From Theodoxus fluviatilis (Eukaryota > Mollusca > Gastropoda > Cycloneritida > Neritidae), in assembly GCA_034096865.1 (NCBI GenBank), contig JAWQFJ010008370.1, positions 2,501 through 15,000 on the forward strand: a stretch of 12,500 bases of DNA. Reading direction: 5' to 3'. How positions within the stretch are numbered: the stretch's first letter is position 1; each line of letters begins with the position of its first letter. Shown here in pieces: positions 6,723-12,500 of the stretch. The notes under the pieces were generated by a model. It was not told the DNA's origin, searched no databases, and saw only the letters and a program-made list of their open reading frames with translations. The position numbers and the translations under genes are program-made.

Positions 6723-7275
6723 GGTCAGTGACGAAACAGACCAATTGCTTCCAGGTGCGATGACGCCTGATGTTTGTGGTTGTGGTCAGTGACAAAACAG
6801 ACCAATTGCTTCCAGGTGCGATGACGCCTGATGTTTGTGGTTGTGGTCAGTGACAAAACAGACCAATTGCTTCCAGGTGCGATGACGCCTGATGTTTGTG
6901 GTTGTGGTCAGTGACGAAACAGACCAATTGCTTCCAGGTGCGATGAAGCCTGATGGTTGTGGTTGTGGTCAGTGACGGAACAGACCAATTGCTTCCAGGT
7001 GCGATGACGCCTGATGGTTGTGGTTGTGGTCAGTGACAAAACAGACCAATTGCTTCCAGGTGCGATGACGCCTGGTGTTTGTGGTTGTGGTCAGTGACAA
7101 AACAGACCAATTGCTTCCAGGTGCGATGACGCCTGATGTTTGTGGTTGTGGTCAGTGACGAAACAGACCAATTGCTTCCAGGTGCGATGACGCCTGATGG
7201 TTGTGGTTGTGGTCAGTGACAAAACAGACCAATTGCTTCCAGGTGCGATGACGCCTGGTGTTTGTGGTTGTGGTC
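6723..7275. repeat. 61-bp minisatellite, nine full copies
   Basis: Unit starts GGTCAGTGAC and recurs at 6723, 6784, 6845, 6906, 6967, 7028, 7089, 7150 and 7211, exactly 61 bp apart. A partial tenth unit (GGTC) begins at 7272. Copies are about 95% or more alike; the variable places are the two bases after GGTCAGTGAC and the GATGTTT/GATGGTT/GGTGTTT stretch. Variants repeat in order: copies 7-8-9 resemble copies 3-4/5-6, as unequal exchange would leave. Because 61 is not a multiple of three, the frame shifts each unit and the open minus-strand frame across the array is not credible coding. No unique spacers, so not a CRISPR array. Confidence 0.97.
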
Positions 7276-7515
7276 GATCCCATGTGATTCTTGCATTTGA
7301 ATTCTCTGGGTACGTTTCTTCAGGAACAGCTCTTAATATTCCCTGCATGCAAGTCTTCCATTTACGGAATCTATAAGGTGGGCTGGCCAAGGCCCATAAA
7401 GACCATTCTTAATCGGACGAACACTCCGCTCTTGGACAAGGTTTGAAGTGTACGCAATGTTCCCAGGACATGCTTGAGCCGGGCGCACAAACTGACTTTT
7501 TATTTCATCGGCTCT
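7276..7515. other. No recognisable feature
   Basis: Unique-looking DNA after the minisatellite. A short minus-strand open frame (7333-7518) is unrecognised. Confidence 0.4.
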
Positions 7516-7694
7516 CATACAAAACGCTAATTTAGATGATTATTGACACATATACCAAGAAACTATAACTAAACATGAGTATTACTTTCTCTGAGCACTA
7601 TATGGAATACATCAACAGTCCATCATTACCATCTTATTCAAATCGAGATGTGGATTGAAGTCGAATTCAGTAGGAAGTCGGGCCACAGACAGAG
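7516..7694 (+). repeat. Unnamed dispersed repeat, copy 1
   Basis: By eye it aligns along most of its length with 10011-10193 on the same strand: CATACAAAACGCT against CATGCAAAACACT at the start, then ACTATATGGAATACATCAAC against GCTATGCAGAACACATCAAT, then TTCAAATCGAGATGTG against TTCAAATCGAGACGTG, and a GACAGAG end. Substitutions and small gaps throughout suggest two old copies of one family. I see no terminal repeats or coding content and do not recognise it. Confidence 0.5.
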
Positions 7695-7705
7695 TTGAGC
7701 GACAC

Positions 7706-8640
7706 TGCGCGACTTCTTACGTAAATGGGTGGCTCGGGCTGACAACTACGGGCCGGCGGTTTTTTTGTACTCTCCGGACAAGTCCCTGAGTGAAGTGTTC
7801 GTCCGGTTAAGGACGGCCTTAGGGGAGATAACTGGTGGGTGTTGTAAGCTTGCCATGTTGGAGTGAAGGATTCTTTGTGGATAACATTGCTCTTTCGGTC
7901 ATTCGTTAGAGATGCCTTACATGGAGATTGTTGGAGCGATATCACGAGAGGAAACTGACACTATTCTGACAATTGTCTCTGAAAACATAAACACACATTT
8001 CTCTTGGGATTCGAAAGATGGATTCGGGAAGGATTCTTTTAAGATTCCTGCTGATATTCTCTACGAGAGCGATATGTCGGTCATTGCACCATTTCATAGT
8101 CAGTGAAAATTTAACAGTCAGTGATGAAGGAGTTGCACTCCGACAGCTAGTGGAGATGACAGCAAAAGCCGTCTGACGCAGTGCACCCGTCGACCTTTCC
8201 GTTTGGTATTCGGTCCTACTCCGGTCAACCCTGACCACAATTTCAACCTCCTAGTCTTTTCATTTTCTTTCTGAAAAAAGAAATATTTGTGGAGAAATGA
8301 TTTCGTGAATCAGAAGGTTCATATTTCACGAGCATTTCTACTTTATTTTGTAATCCTCAGATGGTTAAGTATGCTAAGGAGATTGCTTTTTTTAATCGGT
8401 GGGTTATTTCGTTCGTTATTCGACAAATTAACTTTAAAAATTCAATTCGGATTCTGACGGAATTAGGCGCAACGTCAGGGTTTCATCCAAGGAACAATCC
8501 ATTGAATGTTGGAGTTATCTTTTCGTAAAGTTTACCTTCTGACTAAAGGGTCTCTTCAACAGGACTTTCCAGACCTCTGGCGGCCCGTGAGCTAGAATAT
8601 ACACGAGTAATGAAATCAGTGAACGATAACGGCCTGGACG
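7706..8640. other. About 0.9 kb without a recognisable gene
   Basis: Contains a 64-codon plus-strand frame (7912-8106) that resembles nothing I know, and a short palindromic TTTCTTT/AAAGAAA region at about 8269-8283. No RNA gene or mobile-element signature was seen. Confidence 0.4.
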
Positions 8641-8642
8641 CC

Positions 8643-8691
8643 TGGTTTAGTGGTCGCGTGTCTTTATTACATCCTGGTGTAGATTAAATCC
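8643..8691 (+). repeat. Possible degenerate tRNA-like (pol III) head
   Basis: TGGTTTAGTGG (8643-8653) fits the A-box pattern and AGATTAAATCC (8681-8691) is a degraded B-box, 38 bp apart, which is normal spacing. No recognisable SINE body follows. It could be an old SINE fragment or chance. Confidence 0.25.
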
Positions 8692-8757
8692 AGATGACGA
8701 GGTGGCAAACCATGGGCCTTACACCTTTGCCATACAGCACGCACCAACCTGGACGTG

Positions 8758-8853
8758 TCTCCTCGTCAATCTCTCCCGCCCTCCCTCTCCCTCTCTCACG
8801 CCCCATCCCCACCCCACCCCTCCCCCTAATCCCCCCGAACCAACCACCCACCC
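8758..8853. repeat. Polypyrimidine C/T-rich tract
   Basis: Nearly continuous C and T with short CCCC runs. Strand asymmetric and low-complexity; open frames here are proline-rich artefacts. Confidence 0.75.
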
Positions 8854-9608
8854 TTTCGAACCCATGTCACATCCTTCTATACTAGCCCTGCTCATTTCAT
8901 CAGCCTTGAGCTGTCGCAGCGATCAACGAACTCCCGCCTGATCTTTCTCCCCCAAAGGTTCCCTGTCCCCGTGTATCCGTTCTCTTCCCCAGCTGCAGTG
9001 GCCAGCGAAAGGGTTGATGGTTGATGTGTTGAGATTAGGCAATTTGCGAAACTCGGAAATCGGGGGATAAGATTAAATCGTCTGATAATGAAGTCACTAA
9101 ACATTGATCGCTGGTGGGGAAAATTGTATGCACACTCGCCTTGAACACTCTAGCGATCAGGTTGCCTCTCAACCCGCTAGGTTGCGAGATCATGGCAAAG
9201 GAGAAAGACACTGCTGCATTATTTATCGTTAGTCTTCAGTTCTACAGACGGCAACAGATGATGTTAAAACGGTTGCAGAAATTGCGAGAGAGACAGCTAT
9301 GGTTCATGTTACCTCACCTGGTGCAGATTATCGACGCTCCAAAGCCACAAAAACGTTTATGTAGTCGCACCTAAAATGACGCACAAAGCGATTGTTTAGG
9401 AAATCCTGCTGTTTCTGTTCATGTAATACAGGCAGAATCGTCGATAGTGTATAATCGTATTATTTTGTTTGCTACATCTTGTAGTTGACAAACGTTACCT
9501 GTGAGCGGTTGATTTCCCTAAGACTCTCACACATCGTACAACAGAAAGTTTTGGATCATAATGTACACGTTTCCAAGTGTGCGAACAAATATTTCAGCGA
9601 AGTTGTGG
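8854..9608. other. About 0.75 kb without a recognisable gene
   Basis: An 86-codon plus-strand frame (9114-9374) is open but shows no known motif. No repeat was found apart from the start of SINE copy 2 at its end. Confidence 0.4.
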
Positions 9609-9752
9609 GGCTCTGTGGCCGAGTGGTTAGCGCACTGGACCCAGAGTCGCTAGCGGCCAGTGGGTACGGCGCTCGAAGCTGCGCGGTTCCCAGAGTTGCA
9701 TCCTTGAGCAAGATGCTTAACTCGCATTGCTTCTCCCCACCCAGGAGTAAAA
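9609..9752 (+). mobile_element. tRNA-derived SINE, copy 2
   Basis: Same family as 2811-2960. It has A-box TGGCCGAGTGG (9616-9626, followed by TTAGCGC), a B-box-like GGTTCCCAGAG (9685-9695), the shared body GCATCCTTGAGCAA (9698-9711), then CTCGCATTGCTTC and ACCCAGGAGTA. The A-to-B spacing is 10 bp longer than in copy 1, so the heads differ by an indel. The run after it (about 9758-9789) holds a short direct and inverted repeat of AATTGTGG, which may mark the insertion edge or a tail. Confidence 0.75.
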
Positions 9753-10010
9753 ACACCAGGGAATTGTGGAACACCACAAATTGTGGAATATTCGCCTCGA
9801 TCAAACGGGGCATCCACAGGAAAATTATTTTAAAAGTTTTGAGTCACCAGAAATAATTTCACGGTTTTGGATCTGTTCTATTCTCCCAGTATTCATTTTC
9901 AAGTGAAATACTTCTGCTCATCAGCCAATGAGAACGCCTGTTGCCTTCACCCGTCATGCACTCTCACCCTCACACTAGTCAATGATGTTTGCCATTCTTT
10001 CTTCAGTTTG
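9753..10010. other. No recognisable feature
   Basis: Apart from the AATTGTGG repeats near 9758-9789, no structure was seen between SINE copy 2 and the dispersed repeat. Confidence 0.4.
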
Positions 10011-10193
10011 CATGCAAAACACTCACTTGTGTAATCACTGTCACACGTACAAAGAAACACAACAAAACAACAGTAATGACTTCTCCAAACGCTATGCAGA
10101 ACACATCAATGGTTCAATATATCGCTACAGTCTTCAAATCGAGACGTGCGTCGGAGTACGTGGTGCGAGTCGAAGCTCGGCCCACTGACAGAG
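10011..10193 (+). repeat. Unnamed dispersed repeat, copy 2
   Basis: Partner of 7516-7694, with the same strand and order of matching blocks (see that entry). Length differs by only a few bases despite many substitutions. The two copies lie about 2.5 kb apart, and the DNA between them shows no symmetry suggesting they are LTRs of one element. Confidence 0.5.
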
Positions 10194-10265
10194 AGATATG
10201 ATGCTGCATGGCCTATCATGTAGCTGAGAATTCAAGGAGTTTCCCGAAGTGTGAACACCGAAAAG

Positions 10266-10274
10266 TATATATAG
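10266..10274 (+). promoter_or_regulatory. TATA-box-like element
   Basis: TATATATAG, with a CAGTG string about 26 bases downstream (10291-10295) that could act as an initiator. It is noted because an ATG frame ending in a splice donor follows at 10455-10559. On its own it is weak. Confidence 0.22.
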
Positions 10275-10454
10275 ATCAGAGAAATATCAACAGTGTGTTT
10301 CTGTTGGACCGTGTGCGACGGCCTGTATATTTACAACTTGTTTCAGACTTGCACTCGAGTTCATTGTTTGAACACAGCGTAAGAGCGTCCATTCAGTAAA
10401 GGTTTGGAGAGTAGAGAGTGCAGTTATTTACCCAGCGCCAAACTGTCTTTGAAA

Positions 10455-10559
10455 ATGTTTCTAAAAGGAAAGAGAAAACAACTTCTTAACACAACGAGTC
10501 GATGGCTTGCCAAGGAGCAGACGAGACAAGGCAGGGAAAACGATCTCCTGACCGTAAGT
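10455..10559 (+). CDS. Candidate first coding exon with consensus splice donor
   Basis: An ATG at 10455 (context GAAAATG) opens a frame of 33 codons up to CTGACC, followed by GTAAGT at 10554-10559, a perfect donor consensus. The exon would end in phase 0. The peptide begins MFLKGKRKQLLNTTSRW and is basic then polar. I recognise no family. A TATA-like element lies about 190 bp upstream, giving a plausible 5' UTR of about 160 bases. The frame closes within the putative intron about 20 bases after the donor. If real, the LTR element at 10896 sits in the first intron. The evidence is a coincidence of signals and no homology supports it. Confidence 0.2.
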
Positions 10560-10895
10560 CCAGATTACCATTCACATTAGACCCCGAAATCCGCTTGCAG
10601 GGTTAATATCCGGTCGATTTCATTAGCTGGTGACGATCTCTCTAGAAGAGTGCATGAATTGCGCAAGAGGTCAATTGGAGAAGACCTTGAAAAGCCACCA
10701 ATTTCATTTGGAGTATGACGCCCTAAATTCACAATCTACTCCTTCTTCCGTACCACCCTTTCCCCTCCTAATCCTTTCCCCAACCTCATCCTTTACCTAT
10801 CTACACCCAAGTGCAAAGTGTAACTCCTTCGACTATCTGCACCCCCCCTCCCAACCCTCTTCTTTCCCTCTTCTTACCCTCTTCGGCCTCTCTTC
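10560..10895. other. Pyrimidine-rich DNA upstream of the LTR element, no gene seen
   Basis: From about 10736 it is strongly C/T-rich (runs such as CCTTTCCCC and CCCTCTTCTTTCCC) right up to the LTR start. Its last bases, TCTTC or CTTC, would be the 5' copy of a 4-5 bp target-site duplication; the other copy lies beyond the window. Confidence 0.5.
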
Positions 10896-11076
10896 TGTAG
10901 GAATATCATATGTGACTGTCCATCCTAGCACATCAAGCAGACGACTCAAGGGAATCAACCCCTCCTGCATTGTATCCAGAACGAGGCAACAATAAACTGG
11001 GACTCGCAGACAAAGGACTCTCCGACTTCGCTCGTGACTTCAAACCCGTCAAACTTCACTCTTACCGAATATCACA
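10896..11076 (+). repeat. 5' LTR, 181 bp
   Basis: Starts TGTAGG and ends ATCACA just before the primer binding site, so it has the expected TGT...ACA ends. The first 30 bp recur exactly at 12471. AATAAA at 10991-10996 would serve as the LTR polyadenylation signal. A short LTR for this order, but within the range of Ty3/Gypsy families. The right boundary is set by the primer site, not by comparison with a full 3' LTR. Confidence 0.85.
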
Positions 11077-11100
11077 TGGTGGCAGTGGTCTACTCGAACC
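11077..11100 (+). other. Primer binding site, leucine-tRNA type
   Basis: TGGTGGCAGTGGT directly follows the LTR. It complements the CCA-ended acceptor arm of animal tRNA-Leu isoacceptors ending in ...CACCGCTGCCACCA, with one mismatch in the first 13 bases. CGAACC a little further on would extend pairing towards the T arm. First-strand synthesis would have been primed here. Confidence 0.65.
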
Positions 11101-11110
11101 ACAAAACGTC

Positions 11111-11300
11111 ATGGCACAACAGGCAAGTGAACATCGGGCAGGGGAAGCTGCTGTTCCTCGCTCTAGAAGCCTGCAAACGCCCAAAGAGTTTGACGGAAAT
11201 CCTGAGAATTGGACAAAATGCGCCAGCGATTCGAAGCCTACGCACTCGGGTCTGGTCTCAGGCATTCACTTAACGAAGAACGAGTGAGTACCTTTGTTTA
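11111..11300 (+). pseudogene. gag: gag N-terminal fragment (broken)
   Basis: The ATG at 11111, only 34 bp after the LTR, opens a frame whose first about 40 residues lead into PKEFDGNPENWTK, a pattern of the retrotransposon gag N-terminal region of invertebrate Ty3/Gypsy elements. A one-base shift at about 11218 moves the following gag-like sequence (RQRFEAYALGSG) into the +1 frame; the original frame closes at 11287. The capsid and zinc-knuckle regions are gone. At about 11297-11302 the sequence changes to the linker before the integrase core, so the deletion breakpoint is placed there. Identification rests on pattern and position and would benefit from a profile search. Confidence 0.6.
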
Positions 11301-12282
11301 GAAGAAGAAGTTCTGCTTCCTTCATCCTTCCCTGAACGTCCCTGGTCAAGAATCGGAATGGATCTCTTCGACTTCAATGGGAAAACGTTCCTCCTCGCTG
11401 TGGATTATTACTCCCGATGGGTTGAGCTCCGTCGCCTTAAAAGGTTTACAAGTTCCCACCTCATTGCCCAAGTGAAGAGCATCTTCGCAGTCCATGGCAT
11501 CCCAGACACACTTGTCACAGGCAACGGACCTCAATTTGCCAGCACCGAGTTCCGAAACTTTGTGACTGAGTTTGGCTTTACCCACACCACGAGCTTTCCC
11601 AGACCCCCAAAGCAACGGAGAGGCTGAGAGAACGGTCCAGACAGTGAAGAACCTGCTGAAGAAATCCACTGACCCCCACATTGCTCTTCTTCTATACAGA
11701 GCAACGCCACTACAGAATGGACTCTCCCCAAGTGAGCTGCTCATGGGTAGAAAACTTCAAACTAAGCTGCCTACCCTTCCATCAACCCTGCTGCCCAAAA
11801 TTCCAGACCATACCATGCTCCGAGAGAGAGAAGCTACCATCAAGGAAAACCAACGCAGAAACTTCAACAAACGTCATGCAGCCAGAGAAGCACCACCTCT
11901 CAGTATAGGGGATAGTGTCTACATCAAAGACATGAACAAACAGGGAAAAGTCGTGGCAAAACACCACAACCCACGATCATTCGTTGTCAGGACTGAACAG
12001 GGTACCATCCGAAGGAACAGATCCCATCTAGTCACCATCCCTACCAGGACACCTGACACTACAGGTCCCTCCATCCGCCACCAGCCAGCTCTGGAACAAG
12101 CCCCAGCAGCAACCAGTCAAGCACCTACAACCTGTCCCACACCAGCGAGGAACCCAGGCAACCCTGACCAGCTGCACACCAGATCAGGCAGACTCGTAAA
12201 GAAACCTGAGAGACTTTACTTGTTAGCACATCAGTGTAGATTTCCATCCACGCATGCCAGTGATTCCTCGTATAAAGCTTAA
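11300..12282 (+). pseudogene. pol: Integrase core and C-terminal part of pol (frameshifted, catalytic Asp replaced)
   Basis: The integrase would join the cDNA to host DNA. The first frame (to 11625) holds a PERPWSRIGMDLF entry with the first catalytic Asp (11361-11363) and AVDYYSRW. At the second catalytic position it has GNGPQF where the family has an aspartate before NGPQF: the codon at 11520-11522 is Gly. A small indel near 11600 shifts the frame. The second frame (to 12282) carries NGEAERTV with the catalytic Glu at 11626-11628, then a NGLSPSELLMGR block. It goes on through a C-terminal SH3-like/GPF-type region (about 11920-12035: GDSVYIKD, RSFVV, RRNRSHLV) and a polar tail with TRSGR. 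No chromodomain and no HHCC zinc finger. The frameshift and the lost aspartate each predict an inactive enzyme. Confidence 0.9.
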
Positions 12283-12457
12283 TATCTCAACATGACTTCC
12301 CCTTATCCTTAATTCCATTTCATCGGCTCATTTATGATCAAATTGCCAAGAACTGTGCTAAAGAACTCTAATTGACATAGTCCCATGTTCTCATAACTTG
12401 ATCATGAGTAAATTCATTCAGTAATTAAACCAAATTATTAAATACTTCATTCCACTC
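12283..12457 (+). other. Retrotransposon 3' untranslated region
   Basis: AT-rich sequence between the pol stop codon and the polypurine tract with no open frame. No envelope-like gene is present. Confidence 0.7.
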
Positions 12458-12469
12458 AAAAAAGGGGAG
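12458..12469 (+). other. Polypurine tract
   Basis: AAAAAAGGGGAG, one base before the 3' LTR start. In this position it primes plus-strand synthesis, which defines the LTR boundary. Confidence 0.9.
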
Positions 12470-12470
12470 T

Positions 12471-12500
12471 TGTAGGAATATCATATGTGACTGTCCATCC
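12471..12500 (+). repeat. 3' LTR, first 30 bp
   Basis: Identical to 10896-10925 and cut off by the window end. The remaining about 150 bp and the 3' target-site duplication lie outside. Confidence 0.95.

Larger units (their letters stand above)
10896..12500 (+). mobile_element. Ty3/Gypsy LTR retrotransposon, internally deleted, 3' end cut by window
   Basis: All the boundary parts are present: 5' LTR (10896-11076), primer binding site (11077-11100), gag start, integrase, polypurine tract (12458-12469) and the first 30 bp of the 3' LTR (12471-12500), identical to 10896-10925. The internal region is only about 1.4 kb, against about 4-5 kb in complete members. Protease, reverse transcriptase, RNase H and the integrase zinc finger are missing. 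With frameshifts in both remaining genes it is non-autonomous. Identity of the visible LTR ends hints at a fairly recent insertion, but 30 bp is too little to date it. Confidence 0.93.

Noticed and set aside
6723..7275. CRISPR-like array
   Set aside because: Units are contiguous and alike along their full 61 bp with no unique spacers, and the context is eukaryotic.
7091..7390. 99-codon minus-strand frame over the minisatellite
   Set aside because: The 61-bp unit shifts frame every copy, so the frame reads the unit in successive phases; not consistent with a protein repeat.
9114..9374. 86-codon plus-strand frame as a gene
   Set aside because: No recognisable domain, no splice or promoter context; length is within chance for this much DNA.
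7516..10193. The two dispersed repeat copies as LTRs of one element
   Set aside because: No TG...CA ends, primer site, polypurine tract or pol sequence between them, and divergence is high.
10630..10995. 121-codon plus-strand frame
   Set aside because: It is pyrimidine-rich, crosses the LTR boundary at 10896 into non-coding LTR sequence and shows no motif.
11346..11744. 132-codon minus-strand frame opposite integrase
   Set aside because: Antisense shadow of the integrase region; the plus-strand motifs are unambiguous.

Overview
The window reads as repeat-rich, gene-poor animal DNA, most likely from a mollusc or another lophotrochozoan. This rests on long GT/GA/GGA microsatellites and C- or G-homopolymers, tRNA-derived SINE heads with a shared tail, and the C-terminal part of a LINE ORF2 of a type common in mollusc and other invertebrate genomes. 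A Tigger/pogo relic and a Ty3/Gypsy element with a leucine-tRNA-like primer site add to this. The taxonomic call is inference: no host gene or rRNA could be recognised. There is no sign of bacterial organisation.

Layout. 1-663: GA microsatellite, G-runs and copy A of a small hairpin repeat. 664-961: minus-strand Tigger/pogo remnant (terminal repeat plus CENP-B-type DNA-binding domain, catalytic domain missing). 1015-1109: a 26-bp direct repeat. 1358-1468: a foldback holding copy B of the hairpin repeat. 1552-1775: CpG-rich block. 1931-2076: GGA tract. 2420-2487: C tract. 2561-2621: a 61-bp foldback element flanked by a perfect 9-bp direct repeat. 2811-2960: SINE copy 1. 3561-3696: GT/GA microsatellite abutting the 3' tail of a minus-strand LINE relic (3697-4481). 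4536-4938: GA, CA/GC and C/G low-complexity DNA. 4939-6499: mostly featureless, with a weak candidate terminal exon near 5961-6100. 6500-6646: nuclear-receptor-like and CRE-like motifs, followed at 6723-7275 by nine copies of a 61-bp minisatellite, each carrying an invariant inverted half-site. 7516-7694 and 10011-10193: two diverged copies of an unnamed dispersed repeat. 8643-8691: weak tRNA-like head. 9609-9752: SINE copy 2. 10266-10559: a TATA-like box, short ATG frame and consensus splice donor that could be a first exon.

10896-12500: the best-supported object, a Ty3/Gypsy LTR retrotransposon deletion derivative. A 181-bp 5' LTR is followed by a leucine-type primer binding site and the start of gag, which is fused directly to the integrase core and C-terminus. 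A polypurine tract follows, then the first 30 bp of the 3' LTR, identical to the 5' LTR start, where the window ends. Protease, reverse transcriptase and RNase H are absent. The integrase has a frameshift and a replaced catalytic aspartate, so it could move only with proteins supplied in trans.

No set of genes here acts together as a pathway. What can be read is a succession of mobile-element insertions, several of them internally deleted, with microsatellites at their edges.
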